Shown here: piece after piece, positions 1-9,110 of the stretch | Position numbering within the stretch: position 1 is the stretch's first letter | Layout: each line of letters starts with the position of its first letter | Source: Candidatus Phaeomarinobacter ectocarpi | GTDB taxonomy: Bacteria; Pseudomonadota; Alphaproteobacteria; CGMCC-115125 | DNA: 64,000 nucleotides | NCBI RefSeq assembly: GCF_000689395.1 | Contig: NZ_HG966617.1 | Coordinates: 816,753 to 880,752, forward strand | Reading direction: 5' to 3' | Position numbers and translations under genes: made by a program | The notes under the pieces: generated by a model | The model's input: the letters and a program-made list of their open reading frames with translations, nothing else | Told to the model about the DNA's origin: nothing | Databases searched by the model: none

Positions 1-1
1 A

Positions 2-289
2 CTGTCAGAGCGCCTTCCCTGGGTTGTGGCCTTTGCATTCGGGCTTCTCCACGGATTTGGCTTTGCCGGGGCCCTTCAGGAAATCGGTTTGCCGGAAGGC
101 GCAGTTCTGGTTGCGTTGCTGACTTTCAATCTTGGCGTCGAAGCAGGCCAGATTCTGTTTGTGCTTGCCGCCGGCTCTGTGCTGGCGGTGGTCAGCCGCG
201 TGGCCTCGCGTCGGCTTGTCGAGCTGCCGATTACCTATGGTATCGGCATCGTTTCGTGTGTCTGGCTAATCGAGCGATTGCCACTTTAG
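2..289 (+). CDS. HupE/UreJ-like membrane protein, C-terminal part
   Basis: The frame is open to the left edge of the window, so the 5' end lies outside and only about 95 C-terminal residues are seen. The segment HGFGFAGALQEIGLP followed by a hydrophobic stretch with TFNLGVEAGQ resembles the HupE/UreJ family of integral membrane proteins, some members of which move nickel or cobalt for hydrogenase or urease. Three hydrophobic segments are visible. No hydrogenase or urease gene is in the window, so the metal is unknown. The family call rests on the HGFGFA and NLGVEAGQ motifs. Confidence 0.7.
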   Translation: MSERLPWVVAFAFGLLHGFGFAGALQEIGLPEGAVLVALLTFNLGVEAGQILFVLAAGSVLAVVSRVASRRLVELPITYGIGIVSCVWLIERLPL

Positions 290-363
290 GCGCACCCCTT
301 GCCCCCACCTCCCACAATGGGGTAATTCCGCACCCAATGGCGTGCTCATTCGTCAGGGGCTGG

Positions 364-381
364 GTCTTGTTTTCTCAAGAC
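364..381 (+). other. Small hairpin upstream of glcB
   Basis: GTCTTG, a TTTTCT loop and CAAGAC form a perfect 6-bp hairpin in the 182-bp gap between the HupE-like gene and glcB. No T-run follows, so it is a poor terminator. It could be chance. Confidence 0.2.
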
Positions 382-471
382 ATTCTTCCGGAATTCGCAG
401 ATTTCTGACTGCTTCCGCACCCCGGCGGGCATGGCGACCGCTTTGTCACAATGCAAGTTTGAGGGTTTTTC

Positions 472-2601
472 ATGGATTATCTGGACAAGGACGGCATCCG
501 TATTGCGGCGCCGCTCGTGGAATTTGTCGAAAGCAAGTGCCTTCCGGGCTCGGGCGTTTCAGCCGACGCGTTCTGGAAGGGAGCGGCTGACATCTTCAAG
601 AAGTTCTCGCCGGAGAACGATAAGCTTCTGGCATTCCGTGAAGAGCTTCAGACCAAGATCGACGCCTGGCATGAAGCCAACCCCGGCCCGATTACCGATG
701 CACCGGCCTATGAGGCATTCCTGCGCGAGATCGGTTACCTCGTGGATGAGCCTGCCAAGTTCAGCATCACTACAGAGAATGTGGACCCTGAGATTGCAAC
801 CATGGCCGGCCCCCAGCTTGTTGTGCCGTCTCTCAATGCGCGCTTTGTGCTGAATGCCGCCAACGCGCGCTGGGGTAGCCTGTATGACGCGTTCTATGGC
901 ACCGATGCCTTGCCCGGCGAAGCCAAAGGCCCAGGCTATGACGAAGAGCGCGGTGCACAGGTTGTTGAAAAGGCCAAAAGCCTCCTCGACGAGTTCGCGC
1001 CGCTCGCCTCCGGCAGCCACAAAGACGTAACAGGCTACAAAATTGAAGGTGGTGCCCTGACGCCGGCTCTCAAGGACCCGTCTCTGTTTGCTGGTTTCAC
1101 CGGTCTGCCAGACGCACCGGAATCCGTTCTGCTCAAGCACAACGGTCTGCACATTGAAATTTTGATCGACCGGTCCACGAATGTTGGTTCAACAGATGCT
1201 GCGGGCGTCACCGACATCTTGATGGAAGCAGCACTCACCACCATCGTCGACCTGGAAGACTCGGTTGCCGCTGTTGATTGCGCCGACAAGATCGACGCCT
1301 ACACAAACTGGCTCGGCCTCATGAAGGGCGACCTTGTTGAAAGCTTCGACAAGGGTGGCAAAACGCTGACCCGTAAGCTGGCCTCTGACAAGGACTTCAC
1401 AACGCCAGACGGCAAAGCGGCAACTCTGCAGGGCCGCAGCACGCTGCTCGTCCGCAATGTCGGCCATCTGATGAAAACGGAAGCTGTGCTTCTGGAGGAT
1501 GGAAGTCAGGCACCTGAAGGCGTGCTCGATGCTCTCATCACAAATCTCATCTCGCTGCAGGACGTTGGTCCCAATGGCCGACGCGTCAACAGCCCGGCCG
1601 GCTCCATCTATGTTGTGAAGCCGAAGATGCACGGTCCGGACGAAGTGGCGTTCACTGACAGCCTCTTTGCAGCGGTGGAAGACCTGGTTGGTCTGTCACG
1701 CGGCACCATCAAGGTCGGCGTCATGGACGAAGAGCGTCGCACGTCTGCTAATCTGGCGGCCTGCATCAAGGCTGTGTCCGGTCGCATCGTGTTCATCAAC
1801 ACGGGCTTCCTGGATCGCACCGGCGACGAAATGCACACCAGCATGAAAGCTGGTCCAATGATCCTCAAGGCGGACATGAAAGCGTCCGACTGGATCCAAG
1901 CCTATGAAGAACGCAACGTCGCTATTGGTCTGGCCTGTGGTCTGTCCGGCAAAGCGCAGATCGGCAAGGGCATGTGGGCGGCACCTGATCGGATGGGCGA
2001 CATGCTGGATCAGAAGATTGGCCACCCCAAGACCGGTGCCAACACCGCTTGGGTACCAAGCCCGACGGCGGCAACGCTTCACGCCATTCATTACCACCAG
2101 GTAGAAGTAATGGGTCTGCGTGATGAGATCGCCAAGCGTCCCACACCGTCCCTCGAACGGTTGCTGTCGGTCCCGCTTGCCAAGGATACCAATTGGCCGA
2201 CAGATGTTGTTGAGCGTGAGCTTGAAAACAATGCTCAGGGCATTCTGGGTTACGTGGTGCGGTGGATCGATCAGGGCGTTGGGTGTTCCAAGGTGCCCGA
2301 CGTCAATGACATCGGCCTCATGGAAGACCGGGCAACGCTGCGTATCTCATCCCAGCACATGGCCAACTGGCTGATGCATGGCATCTGCACACCGGCGCAG
2401 GTTGATGCTGCGTTTGAACGCATGGCTGCCAAGGTGGATGGCCAGAACGCAGGTGACGCGGCCTATGAGCCGATGGCACCCAAGTTTGACGGCCTGGCCT
2501 ACGAAGCGGCTAAGGCGCTCGTGTATCAGGGTGCTGTTCAGCCCAGCGGATATACAGAGCCGCTGCTGCACGCCTATCGGGTCAAAAAGAAGGCGTCCTA
2601 A
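472..2601 (+). CDS. glcB: Malate synthase G
   Basis: Malate synthase G (709 aa; the family is about 720) condenses glyoxylate with acetyl-CoA to malate in the cytoplasmic glyoxylate shunt. The protein aligns with the family along its whole length. [11 protein letters not shown] places an arginine at about residue 328, matching the glyoxylate-binding Arg338 of the E. coli enzyme. [13 protein letters not shown] places an aspartate at about 619, matching catalytic Asp631. The start ATG follows a GAGGG ribosome-binding site. The gene stands alone, with a strong terminator 30 bp downstream. No isocitrate lyase gene is in the window. Confidence 0.97.
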   Translation: MDYLDKDGIRIAAPLVEFVESKCLPGSGVSADAFWKGAADIFKKFSPENDKLLAFREELQTKIDAWHEANPGPITDAPAYEAFLREIGYLVDEPAKFSITTENVDPEIATMAGPQLVVPSLNARFVLNAANARWGSLYDAFYGTDALPGEAKGPGYDEERGAQVVEKAKSLLDEFAPLASGSHKDVTGYKIEGGALTPALKDPSLFAGFTGLPDAPESVLLKHNGLHIEILIDRSTNVGSTDAAGVTDILMEAALTTIVDLEDSVAAVDCADKIDAYTNWLGLMKGDLVESFDKGGKTLTRKLASDKDFTTPDGKAATLQGRSTLLVRNVGHLMKTEAVLLEDGSQAPEGVLDALITNLISLQDVGPNGRRVNSPAGSIYVVKPKMHGPDEVAFTDSLFAAVEDLVGLSRGTIKVGVMDEERRTSANLAACIKAVSGRIVFINTGFLDRTGDEMHTSMKAGPMILKADMKASDWIQAYEERNVAIGLACGLSGKAQIGKGMWAAPDRMGDMLDQKIGHPKTGANTAWVPSPTAATLHAIHYHQVEVMGLRDEIAKRPTPSLERLLSVPLAKDTNWPTDVVERELENNAQGILGYVVRWIDQGVGCSKVPDVNDIGLMEDRATLRISSQHMANWLMHGICTPAQVDAAFERMAAKVDGQNAGDAAYEPMAPKFDGLAYEAAKALVYQGAVQPSGYTEPLLHAYRVKKKAS

Positions 2602-2631
2602 GCCGAGCTTCTAGCTACCCTGTCACCCACA

Positions 2632-2672
2632 AGAACCCCCGCCGGACGTAAATTCCGGCGGGGGTTCTGCTG
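2632..2672 (+). terminator. Rho-independent terminator of glcB
   Basis: A perfect 15-bp GC-rich stem (2632-2646 with 2654-2668, 7-nt loop) is followed by a short T-rich stretch (GCTGTTTT). It lies 30 bp after the glcB stop codon. Confidence 0.9.
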
Positions 2673-2709
2673 TTTTGCGGCAAATGAGGCGCCCATTTCA
2701 ACGACTTAC

Positions 2710-2739
2710 TGGTCAAGTCAGGTTTCCTTACTATATAAA
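2710..2739 (+). promoter_or_regulatory. Candidate promoter of the BVMO gene
   Basis: TGGTCA at 2710 and the AT-rich TATATAAAA at 2732-2740 have about promoter spacing, about 40 bp before the start codon. The -35 match is weak. Confidence 0.25.
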
Positions 2740-2741
2740 AG

Positions 2742-2754
2742 TGACAAAAAGTCA
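2742..2754. promoter_or_regulatory. Candidate operator, inverted repeat TGAC-N5-GTCA
   Basis: TGAC-AAAAA-GTCA lies just after the AT-rich -10-like element and about 25 bp before the BVMO start, where a repressor could block transcription. BVMO genes are often under local regulators, but none is adjacent here. It is short enough to be chance. Confidence 0.25.
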
Positions 2755-2778
2755 TTCGAGGAAACTGAGGATCACCCC

Positions 2779-4578
2779 ATGAGCGACGTCAAAGAACTGG
2801 TCGACTTCGATTCTGATGCCCTGCGCGAAAAGTACCGTGCTGAACGCGACAAACGTCTGCGGACAGATGGCAATGAGCAGTACCGCGAAGTTACAGGTGA
2901 ACTGGAGCAGTATCTCGAGGACCCCTATGTGGAGCCAGGGTTCTCCCGCGACCCACTGACTGACGAAGTTCAGGTAGCGGTGATTGGCGGTGGCTTCGGC
3001 GGGTTGCTTGCCGGTGCAGAACTGCGCAAGGCGGGCATCAAGGACCTGCGGATGATCGAGAAGGGCGGCGACTTCGGTGGTACCTGGTATTGGAACCGCT
3101 ATCCCGGTGCAGCGTGCGACATTGAAAGCTATGTCTATCTGCCGCTGCTCGAAGAAACCGGCTTCATCCCCTCGGAGAAGTACTCGCGTGCCTCTGAAAT
3201 TCTGGAGCACAGCCAGCGCATCGCCCGGCACTTTGACCTCTATGACAACGCCTGCCTGCAAACAGAAGTGACAGACATGTGGTGGGACGAAGACGCATCA
3301 CGCTGGGTGATTGAAACCAATCGCGGCGACAAGATGCGCGCGCAGTTTGTCATCATGTCCAATGGTCCGCTGCATCGGCCAAAGCTGCCAGGCATCAAGG
3401 GTGTTGAAAGCTTCAAGGGACATTCGTTCCACACCAGCCGTTGGGACTACGCCTATACGGGGGGCGCGCCGGAAGGTGGCCTGAACAAGATCAGCGATAA
3501 GCGCATCGGCATCATCGGCACCGGCGCAACTGCAGTGCAGTGCGTGCCGCATCTTGCAGCGGGTGCCAAGCAGCTGTTCGTGTTCCAGCGCACGCCATCC
3601 TCCATTGATGTGCGCAACAACAAGCCCACAGATCCTGAGTGGCACAAGTCACTGGAGCCGGGCTGGCACAAGCACCGGATGGAGAATTTCAACATTCTCG
3701 TCTCCGGTGGTTTTGCCGCAGAAGATCTGGTGAATGACGGCTGGACCGACATCATCCGCAACCTGCTCTTCATCGCCAGTCAGGGTGACAACAAGAACCT
3801 GTCCCCCAAGGACCTTGCAGATCTCGCTGAACTCGCTGACTTCAAGAAGATGGAGCAGGTACGCGCCCGCGTGGACGAGATCATCGCTGACCCGAATACT
3901 GCTGAAGCGCTCAAGCCCTGGTATCGCCAGTTCTGCAAACGGCCATGCTTCCACGATGAGTATCTGCAGGCCTTCAACCGCCCCAATGTCGAATTGGTTG
4001 ATACGGAAGGCAAGGGCGTCGACAAGATTACCGAAGGTGCTGTTTGGGCCAACGGCAAGGAATATGAGATCGATTGCCTGATCTATGCCACAGGCTTTGA
4101 GGTCGGCACGGAATACACCCGCCGCGCGGGCTATGACCTCAAGGGTCGCGGTGGCGTTACCTTGTCTGACAAATGGAAAGACGGCATGCGCACGCTCTAC
4201 GGCATGAATGTGCGCGACTTCCCCAACGTCTTCATCATGGGACCAGCACAGGCAGGCTTCACGGCCAATTATCCCCATCTCCTGATCGAGCAGGCAGGTC
4301 ACATTGCATATGTTGTTGACGAGGCCAACAAACGGCAGGCTCGAACTGTTCAGCCTACGGAAGAAGCGGAGAGTGCCTGGGTCCAGGAAATCATCGACAA
4401 CGCCGCATTGCGCCGCAGCTTCCTCGAGGAGTGCACGCCGGGGTACTACAACAATGAAGGTAAGCCCGCGGATCGCAGTGAGCAAAACAACGCATATGGT
4501 GCAGGGTCTGTGAAGTACTTCGAAATTCTCGAAGGATGGCGTGCCACTGGCAAGCTGGAAGGTCTTGAGCTGGCTTAG
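2779..4578 (+). CDS. Flavin-containing Baeyer-Villiger monooxygenase
   Basis: FAD/NADPH monooxygenase of 599 aa that would insert oxygen into ketones to give esters or lactones. The FAD-binding Rossmann motif IGGGFGG lies at about residues 69-75. The BVMO fingerprint FxGxxxHxxxW is present as FKGHSFHTSRW at about 212-222. A second dinucleotide motif GTGATAVQ (NADPH) follows. About 65 residues precede the first Rossmann fold, as in the longer BVMO subgroup that includes cyclododecanone and phenylacetone-type enzymes. The start ATG is preceded by GAGGA. The gene is monocistronic, with its own terminator. The substrate cannot be read from the sequence. Confidence 0.92.
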   Translation: MSDVKELVDFDSDALREKYRAERDKRLRTDGNEQYREVTGELEQYLEDPYVEPGFSRDPLTDEVQVAVIGGGFGGLLAGAELRKAGIKDLRMIEKGGDFGGTWYWNRYPGAACDIESYVYLPLLEETGFIPSEKYSRASEILEHSQRIARHFDLYDNACLQTEVTDMWWDEDASRWVIETNRGDKMRAQFVIMSNGPLHRPKLPGIKGVESFKGHSFHTSRWDYAYTGGAPEGGLNKISDKRIGIIGTGATAVQCVPHLAAGAKQLFVFQRTPSSIDVRNNKPTDPEWHKSLEPGWHKHRMENFNILVSGGFAAEDLVNDGWTDIIRNLLFIASQGDNKNLSPKDLADLAELADFKKMEQVRARVDEIIADPNTAEALKPWYRQFCKRPCFHDEYLQAFNRPNVELVDTEGKGVDKITEGAVWANGKEYEIDCLIYATGFEVGTEYTRRAGYDLKGRGGVTLSDKWKDGMRTLYGMNVRDFPNVFIMGPAQAGFTANYPHLLIEQAGHIAYVVDEANKRQARTVQPTEEAESAWVQEIIDNAALRRSFLEECTPGYYNNEGKPADRSEQNNAYGAGSVKYFEILEGWRATGKLEGLELA

Positions 4579-4659
4579 CAAAAAGAGCTGATGATTAGGG
4601 GCAGTGTCGAGTGCAGCTGCCGCGGTCATGAGCTAAATCCCAGCATTGACTTGGGTATC

Positions 4660-4691
4660 GGCCCGCTGCCGCAATGCAGCGGGCCTTTTTT
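4660..4691 (+). terminator. Rho-independent terminator of the BVMO gene
   Basis: A perfect 10-bp stem (GGCCCGCTGC, 4660-4669, with 4676-4685), a 6-nt loop and a run of six T. Confidence 0.92.
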
Positions 4692-4769
4692 GTGTCCTTA
4701 AGTTGGGGGCAGGCATGGGCAATGGGTATTGTGGGTGTGCGGGTTGTGGAGGGTCACTCCGGCGAGAGC

Positions 4770-5360
4770 TCAGAGTTGTGCCAGATCATCTGGCGCGTTG
4801 ATGTTGATGAATGAGCCATCAAGATCACCTGCTTGCACCTGAATGACCGAAGCACCGGCATCCTCCAATAACCCCATCATTGAAAGTGATTTTCCAGCCT
4901 GCAGCCTGTCTTCAACTTTGGAAAAGACTGACACCGGCCACATGGCACAAGCCGCCTCAATGCCGCGCGGTGTTTCCAAAACGGCCGGAGACGTTTGTCC
5001 GTGTGAGGAGAGCAGGCGCACCAGATTGCGTGGCAGCAGTGGCACGTCGCATGGCGCGGTCACCACGTGGGTGAAATCGTTTCCAAGCGCCCAGCTCAGT
5101 CCCGCAGCCAGACCCGCAAGGGGTCCTTTGGTTGCGTGTGCCCCATCTTCGAGCAGGGGACAGGCAAGAGTGTATGTCTGATTGGCCCCTGCAATCGCAA
5201 TGGATGCGACCTGAGGGCCCAAGCGGTCAGCCACATGGGCGATCATGGGGCGACCTTCGATCACAGTCGCAGCCTTGTCGGTGCCAAAGCGACGGCTGGC
5301 ACCTCCCGCCAGAATGATCCCTGCAATCCTCGTCACCAAGTCACGTTGGTCCTTGTCCAT
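4770..5360 (-). CDS. mobA: Molybdenum cofactor guanylyltransferase MobA
   Basis: MobA transfers GMP from GTP to molybdopterin-molybdate to make the bis-MGD cofactor. The nucleotidyltransferase signature LAGGASRRFGTDKA lies near the N-terminus, and the later APCDVPLL segment carries the metal-binding aspartate. The length of 196 aa matches MobA. I chose the ATG at 5360 (AAGG about 9 nt upstream); an in-frame ATG at 5399 would add 13 poorly conserved residues. It is divergent from moaA, so two Moco genes flank a shared intergenic region. Confidence 0.9.
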   Translation of the reverse strand: MDKDQRDLVTRIAGIILAGGASRRFGTDKAATVIEGRPMIAHVADRLGPQVASIAIAGANQTYTLACPLLEDGAHATKGPLAGLAAGLSWALGNDFTHVVTAPCDVPLLPRNLVRLLSSHGQTSPAVLETPRGIEAACAMWPVSVFSKVEDRLQAGKSLSMMGLLEDAGASVIQVQAGDLDGSFININAPDDLAQL

Positions 5361-5419
5361 CACGCGCCGCCTTGGCCATGTCCAACGGCCAGAAGACATA
5401 CCTTCACGTAAGTTTTATT

Positions 5420-5448
5420 TTAGAACGGACAATGTTATAGTGCTATAG
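5420..5448 (+). promoter_or_regulatory. Weak candidate promoter of moaA
   Basis: TTAGAA and CTATAG are 17 bp apart in the short mobA-moaA gap. The -10 overlaps the small palindrome TATAGTGCTATA. There is no room for a molybdenum-cofactor riboswitch. Confidence 0.25.
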
Positions 5449-5492
5449 TCTCGCCAACCTGAGGCATCCTTGAGCAAAAGGTCAAAGACCGC

Positions 5493-6485
5493 GTGATTGA
5501 TCCATTCGGCCGTAGTGTCACCTATCTGCGTCTGTCCGTGACAGACCGATGCGATCTGCGCTGCACATACTGCATGTCCGAGAAGATGACGTTCCTGCCA
5601 AAGCGGGATCTGCTCACGCTTGAGGAACTCGACCGCCTTTCGACGGCATTCATCACCAAGGGCGTGAGGAAGCTGCGCATTACCGGCGGTGAGCCGTTGG
5701 TGCGTAAAGATGTCCTCAACCTCATCGACAGCCTTTCAAGACATTTGAAATCTGGCGCACTTGATGAGCTGACACTGACTACAAATGGCACACAGCTGAA
5801 AAACCATGCCGCCCGACTGGCGCGCGCAGGTGTGCGGCGCCTGAACGTCTCGATTGACAGCCTGATCCCGGAAACCTATGCGCGGGTAACGCGCGGTGGT
5901 GATCTTGGGGGCGTGCTTGACGGCATCAAGGCTGCCACCGATGAAGGTATGCAGATCAAGATCAATGCAGTGGCCCTCAAACAGGACAACGCAGACGAGC
6001 TTGGTGACATGATCGAATGGGCCCACGGCGAAGGCCATGACTTCACGGTCATTGAAGCCATGCCCATGGGGGAGATCGGCGAAGATCGGTTTGACCAGTA
6101 CATTCCTCTAAGCCTCATTCAGGAACAGTTTGAAACCCGCTGGCAGTTGACGCCATTGGCCCACCGCACCGGTGGCCCTGCTCGCTACGTTCGGGTTGAG
6201 GAAACAGGTGGTCAGCTCGGTTTCATTACACCGCTCACCCATAATTTTTGCGAAGGCTGCAACCGGGTGAGGCTGACATGCACAGGCCAGCTCTATATGT
6301 GCCTTGGTCAGGAAGACAATGCCGACCTAAGAGCGGTCATGCGTGACAATCCAGATTCAGACGAAGCGCTTGCATCCGCAATTGATGAAGCAATTTCTCG
6401 CAAGCCCAAGGGCCATGATTTTGTGATCGACCGCCCGGGCAGCGCTCCGGCAGTCCCGCGACACATGTCCGTGACAGGCGGCTAG
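5493..6485 (+). CDS. moaA: GTP 3',8-cyclase MoaA
   Basis: Radical SAM enzyme that, with MoaC, turns GTP into cyclic pyranopterin monophosphate. The N-terminal CDLRCTYC gives the CxxxCxxC radical-SAM cluster, followed by the TGGEPL motif. The C-terminal FCEGCNRVR plus a later cysteine gives the second 4Fe-4S cluster site. The protein (330 aa) ends in the Gly-Gly tail needed for activity in this family. The start is GTG; the MIDPFGR beginning is typical. It is divergent from mobA; moaC is not in the window. Confidence 0.96.
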   Translation: MIDPFGRSVTYLRLSVTDRCDLRCTYCMSEKMTFLPKRDLLTLEELDRLSTAFITKGVRKLRITGGEPLVRKDVLNLIDSLSRHLKSGALDELTLTTNGTQLKNHAARLARAGVRRLNVSIDSLIPETYARVTRGGDLGGVLDGIKAATDEGMQIKINAVALKQDNADELGDMIEWAHGEGHDFTVIEAMPMGEIGEDRFDQYIPLSLIQEQFETRWQLTPLAHRTGGPARYVRVEETGGQLGFITPLTHNFCEGCNRVRLTCTGQLYMCLGQEDNADLRAVMRDNPDSDEALASAIDEAISRKPKGHDFVIDRPGSAPAVPRHMSVTGG

Positions 6486-6584
6486 CCTCCCACAATTCCA
6501 TCCACGAGATTTAGGTCCCGTGGGGATTGACCGCGGCTTGAACATTGAGACAGGTTCGCTGATGCAATGGTCTGGGGAGGACCA

Positions 6585-8375
6585 ATGGCCGACCTGTCAC
6601 AAAATTCAATGGATGCAACGGACCGCGTTTCACTGGACCAGCGCGCGCTCGAAATGGAGCAGGCGCAGCTTCTGTTCGACAGGGCGCGCTCGTCGGCCGT
6701 AAGCGTATTTGCGCTCGTGGTGATGTTCTCCTTCATCATGGCATTCGTGATTGGTCCTTACAAAGCCGGTGTCTGGTTTATCATCGCAAGCGCCATGATT
6801 GCGGTGACAATTGCTCAGCCGCGACTGTTCACACCGCCTGGCATTACATCCGCGAACACGCAGACCTATCTGCTGGTCCACACGGTCATTTCCGGCATTA
6901 CTGGTGCGGTCTGGGGCATCGGGGCTGCATGGATGGCGGATCCTGATGTTCTCATCAGTGTTTACACGGGGGTTGTCATGGTACTGACAATTACCCTGGG
7001 AGGAATTTCGCCACAGTCGGCCTTCCGGCGCTCCTATGTGGCATTGGCAACCATGACAATGCTGCCCTTCGCCGCCTGGATTTTGTTCGCCGTGCCCTGG
7101 CCCGTAAATGCCAATGGAATTGGTGTGGTTGTGGCCTATGCATTCTTTATGGCGGTCAGCGCCCGGGTGGAGATCGGGACGCGAGACCTGATCGCCGCCA
7201 AGCGCAACATTGAATTGACGGACGAACTGCGCCGTCAGCGTGACGCCGTGCAAAAGGCCAATGAAGAGAAGACCCGCTTTCTCGCTGCGACCAGTCATGA
7301 CCTTGCACAACCACTCCATGCACAGGGGTTTTATCTGTCCGCCCTGCGCGCAAAGACGCAGGACGCAGACGCATTGGCGCTGATCGACAAGGTGTCAGAA
7401 AGCTGGCGCAGTCTTGGTCAGCTGCTTGACGGGTTGGTTGAAATCAACCGTTTGGACGCCGGCGCTGTTGTGCCAAATCTCGCGGCAATTGATCTGCGCT
7501 CCCATACAGAACGGGTGATTCATGGCTTCGAAGGCATAGCGTCCCAAAAGAACATCAAGCTGAGTGTGAAGGGCGCCGATGTGAGTGTTACGGCTGATGC
7601 AGCGCTCCTCTCAAGGGTGATAGGGAACCTGCTGTCCAATGCCATCAAGTTTACACCCGATGGTGGGCAGGTTTCGGTCTATTGGAGCGTCGGCGGTATG
7701 AAAGCGCGGCTCACCGTCAATGACACAGGCGGCGGCATTCCACCTGAGGCCCTCAATTCGGTCTTCGACGAGTATGTCCAGTTGGGAAACCCGGAGCGTA
7801 ACCGGGAAAAAGGTTTGGGCCTGGGCTTGTCCATTGTTCGCCGTCTGACCGATTTGATGGGTGTTACCGCGACCCTGACATCCACGCCAGGACAGGGGAC
7901 ACAGGCCATTCTCGAAATCCCTTTGGCTGCAGAAGCCGCAGAGCTGACGGCTGATGTCGAAAAGCTGGTTTCAAAAGATCGCCAGCGGATTAGCAGCCTG
8001 AAGGTCTTGATCGTTGACGATGAAGAAGCAATCCGGCTGTCAATGTCAGAGGTTCTGACGAGTTGGGGCTGCGAAGTCTATTGCACCGACGGCCGGGATG
8101 ACGTCATTGAATTTCTCGATCGCATGGACGCAACGCCTGACGTCATCATTGCTGACCATCGTCTGGGCAGTCACACAGACGGGAGCTACGTGATTGAGAA
8201 AGTGCGTGGTGAGCTGAACGATGTCGTGCCTGCCATCCTGATGACAGGCGATTCAGGCCTTACACTGTCAAATGAAGAGGGCGAGGCAACTCAACTCTTG
8301 TTTAAGCCCATCGACCCGGTTGCATTGCGGACTGCTCTGCTTGCCAGCTGGTCTGCAAAGCCAAAGACCGACTGA
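6585..8375 (+). CDS. Membrane hybrid histidine kinase with C-terminal receiver
   Basis: Sensor kinase of 596 aa. About six hydrophobic segments span residues 40-195 and a coiled stretch follows. The phosphoacceptor H-box SHDLAQPLHA puts the histidine near residue 238. This HDxxQP form differs from the usual HELRTP. The N-box NLLSNAIKF, DTGGGIP and GLGLGLS give the ATPase domain, and a receiver (IVDDEEA; acceptor Asp near 524 in IADHRLG) closes the protein. I chose the ATG at 6585 because GGGGAGG ends 4 nt before it; ATG 6567 is an alternative. It is convergent with the NarL-type regulator, a likely partner by proximity. Confidence 0.9.
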   Translation: MADLSQNSMDATDRVSLDQRALEMEQAQLLFDRARSSAVSVFALVVMFSFIMAFVIGPYKAGVWFIIASAMIAVTIAQPRLFTPPGITSANTQTYLLVHTVISGITGAVWGIGAAWMADPDVLISVYTGVVMVLTITLGGISPQSAFRRSYVALATMTMLPFAAWILFAVPWPVNANGIGVVVAYAFFMAVSARVEIGTRDLIAAKRNIELTDELRRQRDAVQKANEEKTRFLAATSHDLAQPLHAQGFYLSALRAKTQDADALALIDKVSESWRSLGQLLDGLVEINRLDAGAVVPNLAAIDLRSHTERVIHGFEGIASQKNIKLSVKGADVSVTADAALLSRVIGNLLSNAIKFTPDGGQVSVYWSVGGMKARLTVNDTGGGIPPEALNSVFDEYVQLGNPERNREKGLGLGLSIVRRLTDLMGVTATLTSTPGQGTQAILEIPLAAEAAELTADVEKLVSKDRQRISSLKVLIVDDEEAIRLSMSEVLTSWGCEVYCTDGRDDVIEFLDRMDATPDVIIADHRLGSHTDGSYVIEKVRGELNDVVPAILMTGDSGLTLSNEEGEATQLLFKPIDPVALRTALLASWSAKPKTD

Positions 8376-8388
8376 ACCAGATTGTCCC

Positions 8389-9051
8389 CTAGGAGACCAA
8401 CCCCAGCGCCCGCGCTTTGCTGACACATGCTGTGCGGCGGGTGACGCCCATATGCCGAAAGATGCCACTCACATGGCTTTTGACGGTGTTCTCGCTGATG
8501 TTGAGTATCTGCCCGATTTCCCTGTTTGTGCAGCCTTCAGCCATAAGCGTCACAACTTCCATCTGCCGCGCACCCAAATTGTCTTCCGGGCTGACAGGCG
8601 CGCCTGCTGGATCGCTTCTTTGTGGCACCGGATGTGCTTCCACCTGACGCCAGATGTTGTCCGGAACATAGATGTCATCCTTGAGAGCGGCCTCGATAGC
8701 CTCCTTCAACACAGCCGAAGACGCTGACTTGGGAACGAAACCATTCGCCCGCGCTTGCATTATCTTGTCGATAGGAGGTGCCGTATCAATCCCGGATACA
8801 ACCAGTGCTGGGGTGGATGGGCTGCGGGCCTTGAGTGCCATGACAAAGGCAATGCCATTCATTTCACCCATCACGAGGTCGGTGATGAACAGGTCGAACT
8901 TGTCACCGCTCTCAAGCGCATTGATGGCCTCAGCGGGTGTCCCAAACGGGGTGCAACGGTAGTTCGGGTCAAGAACGCGAATGACTTCGCCCAGGCCATC
9001 AAGAAACATCTGATGGTCATCTACCAACGCAATGTTGATCTCGCTCGTCAC
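8389..9051 (-). CDS. NarL/LuxR-family response regulator
   Basis: The N-terminal receiver has VDDHQMF and acceptor Asp near residue 58 (ITDLVMGEMNG). The C-terminal LuxR helix-turn-helix has GCTNREIGQILNISENTVKS. The length of 220 aa is typical. Start codons are non-ATG: TTG at 9054 or GTG at 9051, with AGGGG upstream; I used GTG. It sits tail to tail with the hybrid kinase, 13 bp apart, suggesting a kinase-regulator pair, although the two are not co-transcribed. Confidence 0.93.
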   Translation of the reverse strand: MTSEINIALVDDHQMFLDGLGEVIRVLDPNYRCTPFGTPAEAINALESGDKFDLFITDLVMGEMNGIAFVMALKARSPSTPALVVSGIDTAPPIDKIMQARANGFVPKSASSAVLKEAIEAALKDDIYVPDNIWRQVEAHPVPQRSDPAGAPVSPEDNLGARQMEVVTLMAEGCTNREIGQILNISENTVKSHVSGIFRHMGVTRRTACVSKARALGLVS

Positions 9052-9110
9052 CAAAGTCTACCCCTGTTGAAGGTCCGCCGCACAGCGCGCGAGGCCTTCG
9101 CCCGCTCAGC

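Noticed and set aside
3649-4629. Long open frame antisense to the BVMO gene
   Set aside because: It is antisense to a confidently assigned enzyme, and its translation shows no family pattern; high-GC codon bias on one strand opens the other.
5400-5492. Molybdenum-cofactor riboswitch before moaA
   Set aside because: The gap is only about 130 bp including the mobA start and has no long conserved-looking stem structure.
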